From the NCBI RefSeq assembly GCF_000233715.2, contig NC_021184.1, forward strand, positions 1,054,001 through 1,118,000: a stretch of 64,000 bases of DNA, written 5' to 3'. How positions within the stretch are numbered: position 1 is the first letter of the stretch; each line of letters starts with the position of its first letter. Position numbers and translations under genes: made by a program. A model generated the notes under the pieces. The model did no database searches and had not been told where the DNA came from. It saw only the letters and a list, made by a program, of their open reading frames with translations. The DNA comes from Desulfoscipio gibsoniae DSM 7213. GTDB taxonomy: Bacteria; Bacillota; Desulfotomaculia; Desulfotomaculales; Desulfallaceae. This document shows positions 43,334 to 52,385 of this stretch, piece by piece.

Positions 43334-45076
43334 TTATCGGGCTTGCTGCACGGCGCCGGGCTTGAAGGATGGCTCTATATGTATTGTCATTTGGTCATAA
43401 TATTCTTTTTCATCTCGAGGGTAAGAAATAATAAAGGTATTGGTTGAGCCCTGGCCCACAAAGGTTTTTGAATAATAAACATAGTCATCTTTGATCCACG
43501 AAAGCACAAACCAGCTGCTGCCTACCTGTTGGTAGGCTATTTTTGTTTGGGCATATTTTTGGGATGCCTGGTATAAGTCCTGTAAAGAGTCGCCCTCCCT
43601 GACGTAGGAGCCAAAGGCCTTTAATTTAGCCTGTCCGTCCGGCGAGGTAAACACCATGCCGTTACCGTTGGCCAGTGTTTCTTTCATTTTAAATTCTCGG
43701 GGGTAGTCAATAGTAAAACCAAACCGCTCATTGGTGTATTTTTCGTAAGTTATATTTTTTTTTACCTTGCCATCCTTCTTATCATTATTATCCTTCACAT
43801 CCTTCTCATTATCCTTCTCATCCTTATCAACCTTTTCATTATAATCCTCGGATTCTTCTTGCTCCAAGTTTGCTTGTTCTTCCGTACTATCAACCGGCAG
43901 TGGTGCTCCCTTATTTACCAATTGAATGCCTGATTGGTTGTCGACTATAGCCTGGCTGTCTTGTTTTACCCTTTGGGGCGTAAATAGGGCACTTTTAGCA
44001 AAGCCGAACCCGGCAGCAAATAAAATAAGCACTATAGCTAAAGCGCCGGTGGCCCATTTGTAATTTGGTTTTTCCCTGTAAGGGAGCGCCTGGGTGGGGT
44101 TGCTGCCTGCACCGGAAGGAGGTAGCTTCATTGTCAATCCCTGGTCCGGGTTTAAAATTACCGTAGGGGAATCATCCGTATGGCTTTGATCCGTTACGTT
44201 AAGCAGGTACATTACTTCCAGCACGTTTGACGGGCGGTCGTCCGGTTTCAGCTGCAAAGTTTTGTGGATGGCTTTTTCCAGCTGCGGCGAAACCTCCGCT
44301 ATACTGCTGATGGGCTCAAAATGAAAAGGCGTTTTGCTGGGGTCTTGCGCCGTCAACAGGTAATAAAGGGTCGCGCCCAGGGAATATATATCCGACCGGG
44401 CATCGGTTTGGCCTTCCCCGTATTGTTCAGGCGCGGAAAAACCGATGGAGCCGTAAGTTACCGTATCCGTTGTTTTTCCCGGCTTAAAGTGCCTGGCTAT
44501 GCCGAAATCGATAAGTTTTATCCGACCCTGGGGGGTAAGCATAATGTTGGCCGGCTTAAGGTCACGAAAAATTATTGGCGGTTTATGGCTGTGCAGGTAA
44601 TACAGCACATCGCCAAGCTGCTGCGCCCAGTTTAATACCTCGGCTTCCGGTATGGGGCCGCGCCGTTTGAGCACAGCTTCCAGGGTTTCCCCTTCAATAA
44701 AATCCATCACCAGGTAAAGCCGGTTGTCCGGACCCTGAAAATAGTCCCAAACCCGCGGCAAAGCAGGGTTGTCCAGGCAGATTAACAGGCCGGCCTCGCG
44801 CTCAAATGCTTCTATAGCCGCATTCACATTGTCTGGCCCGACGGCATGGATGCTCATTTCCTTAATGGCCACCACCCGGTCTTTCAGTCGCCGGTCCAGC
44901 GCTTTATAAACCGCCCCCATCCCGCCGCGGCCGGCCAGCTTTACCACTTGATAACGGTCTTCCAGCAGGGTATTGTTTGCAATTAAACGGGTTGAGCTGC
45001 CTAACCGGCACCCGCAGTGGCTACAAAATGCGTTTTCAGCTGCGTTATCGTTGCCGCACAAAGGACATTTAACCAT
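43334..45076 (-). CDS. Membrane Ser/Thr protein kinase with zinc ribbon
   Basis: A 580-aa Hanks-type kinase. An N-terminal zinc ribbon (Cys4, Cys7, Cys18, Cys21) precedes the kinase domain (about 40-300): Gly loop AGRGGMGAVYKA, catalytic Lys72 (VVAIKEM), IIFRDLKPANIMLT (Asp172; the usual His of HRD is Phe) and DFG at 190-192, then GFSAPEQYGEG. A membrane helix lies near 345-365 (ALAIVLILFAAGFGFA), then an acidic/Lys-rich low-complexity linker and an extracellular beta domain (ERFGFTIDYPREFKM). It phosphorylates proteins in response to a signal read outside. Transcribed alone. Confidence 0.9.
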   Translation of the reverse strand: MVKCPLCGNDNAAENAFCSHCGCRLGSSTRLIANNTLLEDRYQVVKLAGRGGMGAVYKALDRRLKDRVVAIKEMSIHAVGPDNVNAAIEAFEREAGLLICLDNPALPRVWDYFQGPDNRLYLVMDFIEGETLEAVLKRRGPIPEAEVLNWAQQLGDVLYYLHSHKPPIIFRDLKPANIMLTPQGRIKLIDFGIARHFKPGKTTDTVTYGSIGFSAPEQYGEGQTDARSDIYSLGATLYYLLTAQDPSKTPFHFEPISSIAEVSPQLEKAIHKTLQLKPDDRPSNVLEVMYLLNVTDQSHTDDSPTVILNPDQGLTMKLPPSGAGSNPTQALPYREKPNYKWATGALAIVLILFAAGFGFAKSALFTPQRVKQDSQAIVDNQSGIQLVNKGAPLPVDSTEEQANLEQEESEDYNEKVDKDEKDNEKDVKDNNDKKDGKVKKNITYEKYTNERFGFTIDYPREFKMKETLANGNGMVFTSPDGQAKLKAFGSYVREGDSLQDLYQASQKYAQTKIAYQQVGSSWFVLSWIKDDYVYYSKTFVGQGSTNTFIISYPRDEKEYYDQMTIHIEPSFKPGAVQQAR

Positions 45077-45268
45077 TGTAAACCCCCAAGTACGTATAAT
45101 ATTAATACAAAATTACCCATGATTTTATATACGCAGGAGCCTGGCTTTTTCCAGTGTCCTCTAATTAAATTTTATGTTTTTTTTGATAATGGCCATCTGA
45201 AGGGGCTATTCAACTGGTTTGTAAATGGTCTGACCCTCATGGCGTAAGATTATCCTATTAGATATAGC

Positions 45269-45320
45269 TTGACAAAATATTAAAACTTGGTAATATTAAA
45301 TTTAGTGAGTATTTACTAAC
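45269..45320 (+). promoter_or_regulatory. RND operon promoter with TetR-type operator (site 1)
   Basis: TTGACA (45269-45274), 16 bp, TAATAT (45291-45296), then AGTGAGTATTTACTAAC at 45304-45320. Same arrangement as the tetR promoter at 49803-49854. The leader that follows includes an ATGAAATACC resembling the tetR start but stops after 24 codons, so this promoter looks copied from the tetR gene. The rest of the spacer 45077-45441 holds nothing else. Confidence 0.7.
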
Positions 45321-45441
45321 CTAAAATGGTAATAAAATGAAATACCTTAGAACTAACGCTGCTTGCTACAGTGAAATCAGACATATCATGCAAGAGCCGG
45401 TTACAAAATAGTATTTCCGGGACTGAAAGGGGATATTTTAC

Positions 45442-46590
45442 GTGGAGGTAAGTAAACATTTACTAACTAAATGGACAATTGTTAAAAAGCTGTTTATATT
45501 TCTATTAATTATTGGGCTCTTGGCCCTTACCGGTGTGGTAGGTATGACGCGCATACGACAAATGTATAATATGCCACCAAAAGAACAGCATGTGGGGATT
45601 CCGGTAGAAACTGTTACCGCCGGCCGCGGGGCGGTGACCAGGAGCATGGAGTATACGGGTACAGTTGAATCGTATTCCGTCTCCTCTCCGGCGGCCAAAA
45701 TTAGCGAGCGGGTGGAAAAAGTGGCTGTGCGGGAGGGTGATCGGGTAAATCCCGGCGATGTGCTGATAACTCTAAGCGCTGCTGAATTACAAAGCAAAGT
45801 AGATACACTGTCCCGCCGGGTGGAGACGGCCAAACTTAATTTAGCGCACCGGGAAAGCGAAGTCCAAGTTTATAAGGTGCTGGCTGAAGAAGGGGCCATA
45901 CCGGAACATGATTATAACAATATAATTTACAACCGGGATACCGCCGCTGCCTCTTTGCGCGAAGCGGAAGCCCTGTTGGCTGAGGCCCAATTGGCTCTGA
46001 ATAATACAATTATTCGTTCGGAAATTGCCGGTGTTGTTGCCGCCGTAGATATAGAAGCAGGTGACCAGGCGACACCGGGTAAACCTCTAATAAGCGTGGT
46101 GGATGCAGATAATTTAAAAGTGCTTATACAGGTTATTGAAAATGACCTGCCTCTGATCCAGCCGGGTATGCCGGCAAAGATACATTTTCCGGGTGGTCGC
46201 CATATTGAAGCATCAGTGGGGCAAACTTATCCCATTTTGGATAGTAAAACTCGCAGTGCTACCGTGGAAATCCCGCTGCCGGTCAAACAAGTGCGGGAGC
46301 AAAAAGTATTGTCCGGTATGAGTGCCAATGTAGTGTTGGTTCTGGCCCAAAAAAAAGATGCGCTGCTGCTGCCGGTAGATTCGGTGGTTCAGCGGCAGAG
46401 TAAATCATATGTATTCCTGGTTGAAAACGGCAAAGCTGTACAGACCGAAGTAAAAACCGGTATTTCTGACTGGAACAACGTAGAAATTATCAGCGGCATT
46501 GATGCCAAAAACCAAGTTGTTTTACGCCCGCCATCCGACTTGCGCGACGGAAAAGATGTATATCTCTTGGATGGGGGTAGTAAATCATGA
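45442..46590 (+). CDS. RND efflux periplasmic adaptor (MFP) subunit
   Basis: A 382-aa membrane-fusion protein. An N-terminal anchor (LFIFLLIIGLLALTGVVGM) is followed by the barrel-sandwich hybrid (VEKVAVREGDRVNPGDVLI), a coiled-coil hairpin (VDTLSRRVETAKLNLAHRES) and beta-barrel (IIRSEIAGVVAAVDIEAGDQ). GTG start behind GAAAGGGGA. Codons 4-9 include a third-party operator-like site (45451-45467). Its end overlaps the pump gene by four bases. In a monoderm host it would link the pump to the cell wall side. Confidence 0.9.
   Translation: MEVSKHLLTKWTIVKKLFIFLLIIGLLALTGVVGMTRIRQMYNMPPKEQHVGIPVETVTAGRGAVTRSMEYTGTVESYSVSSPAAKISERVEKVAVREGDRVNPGDVLITLSAAELQSKVDTLSRRVETAKLNLAHRESEVQVYKVLAEEGAIPEHDYNNIIYNRDTAAASLREAEALLAEAQLALNNTIIRSEIAGVVAAVDIEAGDQATPGKPLISVVDADNLKVLIQVIENDLPLIQPGMPAKIHFPGGRHIEASVGQTYPILDSKTRSATVEIPLPVKQVREQKVLSGMSANVVLVLAQKKDALLLPVDSVVQRQSKSYVFLVENGKAVQTEVKTGISDWNNVEIISGIDAKNQVVLRPPSDLRDGKDVYLLDGGSKS
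45451..45467. promoter_or_regulatory. TetR-type operator-like site 2
   Basis: AGTAAACATTTACTAAC, inside the first codons of the adaptor gene; matches sites 1 and 3 at the pattern AGTRARYRTTTACTAAC. Confidence 0.55.
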
Positions 46591-49500
46591 GGCTCTCCGA
46601 ATTTTCCCTGCGCCATCGCTATACTGTTTTCGCCCTGATCCTGGCTATTATATTTTTTGGTGTCAATGCCAAAGGTAGTATGAATGTTGAACTGTTTCCC
46701 GATACTGCGCCGCCTCTGGTCAACGTGGTTACTTCTTATCCCGGCGTGGGGGCTGAAGATGTGGCATCCGAGGTTAGCGAAACGCTGGAGGATGAATTTG
46801 CCACCCTGGACGGGGTTCGGGCGGTTAAATCAACCTCTCAGGATGCTCTTTCCCTGGTCAAAGTAGAATTTAATTACGGGGTAGATGTTAACCTGGCCGC
46901 GGTAGATGTCCAAAATGCCGTATCCCGTGTGGGCCGGGATTTGCCGGTGGGGGCCCTGGAACCAAGGGTGCTCAAATTCAGCACCTCCGACCGCCCGGTT
47001 ATTACATATGCTATTAGTGGTCGCGGGCTTGATCTTACCGCGGTACGTGATCTGGTGGAAAATGAGATTAAGGACAAGTTGCAGTTGGTTGAGGGTGTGG
47101 CTGCCGTGGATATTTTCGGCGGTTACGAAAACCAGGTTAACGTGCTGCTGGACCGGCACCGGATGGATGCCCTGGGACTTTCCCCTGCCCAGGTAGCGGA
47201 GGCATTGCGCAAACAGAACATTACCGGTCCGGGGGGGAGCATAGTCCAGGAGGATAAGGAGATAATTATCCGAGTGGTGGAGAGTTACTCCCATCCGCGC
47301 CAGGTGGAGCAAACCATAGTTGCCGACCGGAACGGTGGAGTTGTGCGGATAAAGGACGTGGCCCGGGTGGAAAGTGCCACCTCCCGTCCCACTGCGGCAT
47401 ATAGTAAGGACAGCACCGATGCCATAGCTTTATTTATTCTCAAAAAGAGTGGAACCAATACCGTGGAGGTGGTTGATAACGTCACCAAAGCGGTGGCCGG
47501 CCTGCGCAACGCTTATCCAATGCTGGAATTTACGGTGGCGGACGACGATTCGGACTTTACCCGGCAGGTAGTGAGCGGCATGACGGGCAGTATTATGTAC
47601 GCCCTGGTTTTTACCGCCCTGATTATATTGCTATTTATTGCCAGTATCAGGGAGTCGCTGGTGGTGAACATTTCCATGCCCATGACTTTTCTCTGCACAC
47701 TGGCTTTGATGCGGGCCTTTGATTTAGAGCTTAATATGGTGACTTTGTCGGCATTGATTCTCAGCGTTGGTGTTGTAGTGGACAATTCCATTGTGGTGGT
47801 GGAAAATATCAGCCGGCACCGTGAGGAGTTTGGCAAAGATTACATGCAGGCGGCGCTTGATGGCGCGGGTGAAATCACCCTCCCGGTGCTGGCCGGGTCT
47901 GCCACAACGGTAGTGGTGCTGCTGCCGCTGTTGTTTATCGAGGGATTTGTGGGACGGGTTTTCGCTCCCTTGGCATCAACTCTAATACTGGCCATCTTGG
48001 CATCGCTGTTTATCTCCCTGGCCATTATCCCTCTATTTACAGTATTGTTGCCGGCCAAGCTGCTGCACAGGGGGGATCGTGCGGTGGCGGCGGCAGCCGG
48101 CCCGTTCAACCGCATGATGGAGTTGCTAAAAGGTATTTACCTGAGGTTGCTGGATACGGCCTTATCTCAACGGGCGGCTACTCTGTTGCTGGCGCTGTTT
48201 CTTTTGGTAATGGGTGCCAGATTAATGGCCGGTCTGGGGATGGAAGTATTGCCCCGGATGGACGCCGGAACGTTCTTTATTGACCTGCGGACACCGCCGG
48301 GATATTCACTGGCACAAACCAGGCAGGTGGTGGAGCGAGTGGAAAAAATACTGGATGGCCAGACAGAAGTGGTATCATATAGCACAAAAATTGGTTACGA
48401 GGGCGGTGCCAGGTACCTGGGGGAATCCGGTGCCATGAGTGTTAACAGTGCCTACATTACGGCTCAGTTGACCTCGCGAAAAGCAAGACAGCAAACCATT
48501 ATAGATATACTGGAGGAAATCAGACAGCAAATTAGGCAGGTGCCCGGAATAGAAACATTTGTGGTCAAGGAAAGCGGCAGCACCGCTGTCGCCACTACCA
48601 GTGCTCCCATTGATGTTAGAATCAGCGGACGTGACCCGGCGGTGCTGGAAAGGCTAGCCGGTGAGGTGGCCGGTAAAATAGCTAATGTGCAGGGGGTAGT
48701 TAATATTTACAACAGTTGGAGTATGAACAGCCCGGAATTGCACGTGGAGGTTGACGAGGAGCGGGCCGGTGCGCTGGGGCTTGATGCCGAAGCGGTAACC
48801 CGCCAGCTGTTTGGCAGTCTGGAAGGAATAAACGCCACTGAATTAGAGGTGCCGCAGAGGGACAATGTGAAAATCCAGGTGCGTTACGATGATAAATATG
48901 CCGGTACGGAAGGCGATCTGGAAGACGTACTATTAAACGGCGGCCCGGGTATCAGTGTGCCCTTGCGACAGGTAGCCCGTGTGGAAAGTTTACTGGGTCC
49001 CGACCTGGTTACCCGGGAAAACGGGGAACGTACCATTGATGTATTGGGCTATGTTATGACTCGACCCCTTAGCCAGGTGACTGCAGATATTCAAAAAGAA
49101 CTGAAAACAATAAACCTGCCCGATGGTTATCAAATTGCACTGGTGGGGGAACGTTCCGACTTGCTGGACTCCAAAAGTGACCTGCAGCGTGCTTTGCTGG
49201 TGGCCGTGCTGGGGGTATATCTGGTATTGGTGATGCAGTTCCGGTCTTTTTTACACCCGCTGACCATTATGTCCGCCATTCCTCTGGTGCTGACGGGGGT
49301 GGCCCTAGCTTTGATTTTGGCCGGAAAACCGGTTTCCATGCCGGTACTTCTGGGCTTGATCCTGCTGGCCGGTACCGTGGTGAATAATTCCATCCTGTTG
49401 GTGGATCATATCAACGCGGCCAGGCTAAGGGGCGCGGACCGGCGGGCTGCCTTATTGGAAGCGGTGGCGACCCGTTACCGGCCCATTATGATGACGGCAC

Positions 49501-49685
49501 TGTCCGATGTGGCCGGCATGTTACCCCTGGCCCTGGAATTATCGGTGGGGTCGGAGCGTTTTTCGCCGCTGGCCACTGCGGTTGTAGGGGGTATTCTTTC
49601 GGCGACGCTGCTGACCATGGTGGTAATTCCGGTGATCTACTCGGTTCTTGATGATTTGGCTCGCAAAGTTGTTTACCATGAATAA
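46587..49685 (+). CDS. RND multidrug efflux pump, HAE1 type
   Basis: A 1032-aa proton-driven exporter with 12 helices and two large extracytoplasmic loops. N-terminus LSEFSLRHRYTVFALILAII; helix 4 GVVVDNSIVVVENI contains the proton-relay Asp; porter-domain marker PGVGAEDVASEVSETLEDE; the second half repeats with LLAGTVVNNSILLVDHIN. ATG coupled to the adaptor gene. Closest in style to SwrC/AcrB family pumps of Firmicutes. A terminator follows. Confidence 0.93.
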   Translation: MRLSEFSLRHRYTVFALILAIIFFGVNAKGSMNVELFPDTAPPLVNVVTSYPGVGAEDVASEVSETLEDEFATLDGVRAVKSTSQDALSLVKVEFNYGVDVNLAAVDVQNAVSRVGRDLPVGALEPRVLKFSTSDRPVITYAISGRGLDLTAVRDLVENEIKDKLQLVEGVAAVDIFGGYENQVNVLLDRHRMDALGLSPAQVAEALRKQNITGPGGSIVQEDKEIIIRVVESYSHPRQVEQTIVADRNGGVVRIKDVARVESATSRPTAAYSKDSTDAIALFILKKSGTNTVEVVDNVTKAVAGLRNAYPMLEFTVADDDSDFTRQVVSGMTGSIMYALVFTALIILLFIASIRESLVVNISMPMTFLCTLALMRAFDLELNMVTLSALILSVGVVVDNSIVVVENISRHREEFGKDYMQAALDGAGEITLPVLAGSATTVVVLLPLLFIEGFVGRVFAPLASTLILAILASLFISLAIIPLFTVLLPAKLLHRGDRAVAAAAGPFNRMMELLKGIYLRLLDTALSQRAATLLLALFLLVMGARLMAGLGMEVLPRMDAGTFFIDLRTPPGYSLAQTRQVVERVEKILDGQTEVVSYSTKIGYEGGARYLGESGAMSVNSAYITAQLTSRKARQQTIIDILEEIRQQIRQVPGIETFVVKESGSTAVATTSAPIDVRISGRDPAVLERLAGEVAGKIANVQGVVNIYNSWSMNSPELHVEVDEERAGALGLDAEAVTRQLFGSLEGINATELEVPQRDNVKIQVRYDDKYAGTEGDLEDVLLNGGPGISVPLRQVARVESLLGPDLVTRENGERTIDVLGYVMTRPLSQVTADIQKELKTINLPDGYQIALVGERSDLLDSKSDLQRALLVAVLGVYLVLVMQFRSFLHPLTIMSAIPLVLTGVALALILAGKPVSMPVLLGLILLAGTVVNNSILLVDHINAARLRGADRRAALLEAVATRYRPIMMTALSDVAGMLPLALELSVGSERFSPLATAVVGGILSATLLTMVVIPVIYSVLDDLARKVVYHE

Positions 49686-49688
49686 ACC

Positions 49689-49733
49689 AAAAAACTCGTC
49701 ATAACCGCCGGTATGGATTATGGCGAGTTTTTT
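49689..49733 (+). terminator. Terminator of the RND operon
   Basis: AAAAACTCG.CATAA and TTATG.CGAGTTTTT arms (one mismatch), then a T-run. Confidence 0.85.
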
Positions 49734-49802
49734 ATGTTCAAGCAATATATGAAAGATTATTCTGTAAAAGGACTGTGCCTAAGAGGGAACCGGAAAATGG
49801 CC

Positions 49803-49854
49803 TTGACAAAAAATAATAACCTTATAATATTAAATTCAGTAAGTGTTTACTAAC
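49803..49854 (+). promoter_or_regulatory. tetR promoter with operator site 3
   Basis: TTGACA (49803-49808), 16 bp, TAATAT (49825-49830), then AGTAAGTGTTTACTAAC at 49838-49854. The core AGTAA-N4-TTACT is an inverted repeat. The TetR protein probably binds here and at sites 1 and 2, repressing itself and the RND genes. Confidence 0.7.
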
Positions 49855-49871
49855 CCAAAGGAGTACTTATA

Positions 49872-50477
49872 ATGAAATACCATAGAGTGAATACCGGCGA
49901 TCGCCGTTTACAAATTGCCCGGGCAGCATTGCAAATTATTGCCCAACAGGGGGTGGGTAGACTTACCACAGCCCGTTTGGCCAGGGAAGTGGGGCTGTCG
50001 GAGGCCGCCATATATAAGTATTTTGATAGCAAGGACGATGTGTTATACTTTGCTTTGAAATTTGTTCACGATACGCTAACTTCCAAAATGGAGCAGATTA
50101 TCTCAGGCAAGGGAGATCCTGTTGAAAAATTAATTAAGTTGATTCAATTTCAATTTGCTTTTCTGGGGGAAAATCAGGGTGTTCCTCGGGTTATCTTTTC
50201 TGAACAATTATATCTTGGCAACAACGAGCTCAGGCAAATGTACTTGCAAACCATTGATAAGTATTTTTTATTCCTACAAAGATTGGTGAAAGAAGGTATC
50301 CATGAAGGTATATTTAGAAAGGAATTAGACCCTGAAATGGCGGCCACGGCTTGTATGGGGTTGGTCCAAACCACCGTATTTCGCTGGTCCTTGACGGAAA
50401 ACAAAACCGATCTAAACAGCAAGGTAAATCAAATAATTTCTTTTTTAAAAGATTGCTGGGGATATAGTAATACGTGA
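49872..50477 (+). CDS. TetR/AcrR-family regulator
   Basis: A 201-aa repressor. HTH at residues 15-50 (IARAALQIIAQQGVGRLTTA, REVGLSEAAIYKYFDSKDDV) and a helical ligand domain (EKLIKLIQFQFAFLGENQG). ATG with AAAGGAG upstream. The gene lies directly downstream of the RND pump but has its own promoter, and shares operator-like sites with the RND promoter, so it is the likely local repressor. Confidence 0.92.
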   Translation: MKYHRVNTGDRRLQIARAALQIIAQQGVGRLTTARLAREVGLSEAAIYKYFDSKDDVLYFALKFVHDTLTSKMEQIISGKGDPVEKLIKLIQFQFAFLGENQGVPRVIFSEQLYLGNNELRQMYLQTIDKYFLFLQRLVKEGIHEGIFRKELDPEMAATACMGLVQTTVFRWSLTENKTDLNSKVNQIISFLKDCWGYSNT

Positions 50478-50569
50478 ACAATCGCAACTGTTGCAATTCC
50501 CAAGTCACATGAACCAGTGTTGACAGAACCGGGAAGTTGGGTTATATTCTTTACAAAATGCATATTTAG

Positions 50570-50807
50570 TTTTACAGGTGCCAGCAATTTGTTGGAGAAT
50601 AGGGAACCGGGTGAAATTCCCGGACGGACCCGCCACTGTATTGGGGAGCAATTGTCATTACCACTCCTTTGGGGGGAAGGGACAAAGTTGCAATGAGCCT
50701 GAGTCAGGAGACCTGCCTGTAAACATACGTTGTCGGCTTCGCGAAGATAAGCCGGCAGTTGTGAGGATGATGGTAAAATCCGCACCCATTTGGGATGCGG
50801 ATTTTTT
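50570..50807 (+). promoter_or_regulatory. Cobalamin riboswitch 1 with terminator
   Basis: The aptamer core runs from ACAGGTGCC through GGGAACCGGGTGAAATTCCC, CCCGCCACTGT and the B12 box GAGTCAGGAGACCTGCCTGT (50701-50720). The expression platform ends in AATCCGCA/TGCGGATT plus a T-run (50777-50807), a terminator that cobalamin binding should favour. A promoter TTGACA-17-TATATT lies at 50520-50548. It is nearly identical to riboswitch 2 at 58070-58297. Downstream genes: cobS fragment and two B12-binding radical SAM genes. Confidence 0.95.
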
Positions 50808-50843
50808 GCATTTATTATGAAGATAGAGGCGGGTGTGATATAT

Positions 50844-51053
50844 ATGGAATCTCTACTGGCATTACAGTTTTTAACCAGGATTCCCGTTACCATTGCCCGT
50901 ATAGGGGATGATCGGATTATGGCGCGTTCCATGTCCTATTTCTCCGCCGGCATTGATGTTTTTGAAACTCTTAGAAGAAATGGGCTTTCTTTGAAGACAC
51001 TACCGGAAAAAGATGATTATGTAAAATATTACGCTATATTGTTATTGGAGTGA
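50844..51053 (+). pseudogene. CobS N-terminal fragment joined to unknown tail
   Basis: The first 35 residues ([20 protein letters not shown]) match the start of adenosylcobinamide-GDP ribazoletransferase CobS, which attaches the lower-ligand nucleotide. After [11 protein letters not shown] the sequence is unrelated and stops at 69 aa. ATG with GAGGCGGGTG upstream. The tail could derive from the 3' end of another lost gene of the operon. Position directly behind a cobalamin riboswitch fits a former cobamide gene. Confidence 0.6.
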
Positions 51054-51058
51054 CGCAG

Positions 51059-52384
51059 GTGAAAGTACTTTTGGTCCAAACGCCATCCGTTGAAAGTATA
51101 AATTCCGAGCGCGTATATCCCATAGGCATTGTAACCTTGGGAACCCATCTCATCCAGGCAGGGCACCGGGTGGTGTTGCTGGACATGAACCTGGAAGCCG
51201 ATGCATACGGGGCTTTAAAGAATAAGCTGCTGACAGAGCAACCGGACGTCGTAGGATTGTCTTTAAGAAATATTGACCCTTTGGCAAATAAGACCAGCTC
51301 CCTGATACCGCCTTTTATTATTACCGTGCGCATGGTGCATACGATTTTACCCAATACGCTCATTATAGTGGGTGGAACCGGTTTTTCGCTGTTTCCCAAG
51401 CGCATTATGCAGGAATTGCCGGAAATCCGGTATGGCATAAAAGGGGAAGCAGAATATGGTTTCCCAAAGCTATTAAAGGATTTGGAACAGCCGGGAGAAA
51501 TTCCGGGCTTATGTTACCGGGAAAAAGGTCAAGTAGTGGTTAGTCCGGTAGTCTCAGATTTTACCTTTGAAGACTATCTTGTACCCAACCGGGATTTACT
51601 GCCTCCGGACTTGTATCGGGGTATCAATGACTATGTACCGGCTTTTGGCATTGAAACCAAAAGAGGCTGTCCTTTAAACTGTGCTTACTGCGTTTACCCC
51701 CAGCTTCAAGGTAAAAGCATGCGTTGCCGCAAGCCTGCGGAAGTGGTCGACGAGATGGAAATGCTTCAAGCCAGATACGGCCTTCGGGATTTTCATTTCA
51801 ATGATCCTGTGGTCAATCTGCCCGTCGGACATCTGGAGGAAATCTGTGAGGAAATCCTAAGGAGGAAATTACAGGTTACCTGGACCGGTTTTTTTCGGGA
51901 GAATGTGCTGGATCTGGAAAAGGTGAAACTCTATGAAAAATCCGGCTGCAGCTGTTTTTCCTTTTCACCGGACGGCTTTTGCCAAGCCTCCCTGAATGTA
52001 TTGCAAAAGAACCTGAAGGTATCCGATATCATTAAGGCCGCGGAGCTGACAGCAAAAACCGAGGTGGTAGTCATATATCATTTCATGACCAATGTACCAG
52101 GTGAAAATACCGAAACGATTGAACGGAGCAAAGCCTTAATTGATCAACTGTATGCGATTCACACACCGAAGAGAAATCTGGGTGCCATCGTATTGAATAA
52201 TATCAGAATTATGCCGGGGACACCTATTGAAGCCATCGCCAGAAGCCAAGGAGAGATTGATGCGGATACGGATCTGCTGTACCCAGTTTATTATAACCCT
52301 AAAAAGTATGCGACCTTAAGGTATGCATTAGAGACCTATCATATGACGAAGAATGTCTTCATGTGGCAAAAAATGGAGGTTTGA
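51059..52384 (+). CDS. B12-binding radical SAM protein, BzaD/BzaE-like
   Basis: A 441-aa class B radical SAM enzyme. An N-terminal cobalamin-binding Rossmann domain (VLLVQTPS, GTHLIQAGHRVVLLDMN; the DxHxxG base motif is absent) is followed by the radical SAM cluster motif CPLNCAYC (Cys204, Cys208, Cys211). Such enzymes transfer methyl groups from methylcobalamin to unactivated carbons. In anaerobic dimethylbenzimidazole synthesis two of these (BzaD, BzaE) methylate the ring. The GTG at 51059 has GGAGTGA upstream. Placement behind a cobalamin riboswitch and near bzaAB supports the role; D versus E is not decided. Confidence 0.75.
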   Translation: MKVLLVQTPSVESINSERVYPIGIVTLGTHLIQAGHRVVLLDMNLEADAYGALKNKLLTEQPDVVGLSLRNIDPLANKTSSLIPPFIITVRMVHTILPNTLIIVGGTGFSLFPKRIMQELPEIRYGIKGEAEYGFPKLLKDLEQPGEIPGLCYREKGQVVVSPVVSDFTFEDYLVPNRDLLPPDLYRGINDYVPAFGIETKRGCPLNCAYCVYPQLQGKSMRCRKPAEVVDEMEMLQARYGLRDFHFNDPVVNLPVGHLEEICEEILRRKLQVTWTGFFRENVLDLEKVKLYEKSGCSCFSFSPDGFCQASLNVLQKNLKVSDIIKAAELTAKTEVVVIYHFMTNVPGENTETIERSKALIDQLYAIHTPKRNLGAIVLNNIRIMPGTPIEAIARSQGEIDADTDLLYPVYYNPKKYATLRYALETYHMTKNVFMWQKMEV

Positions 52385-52385
52385 T

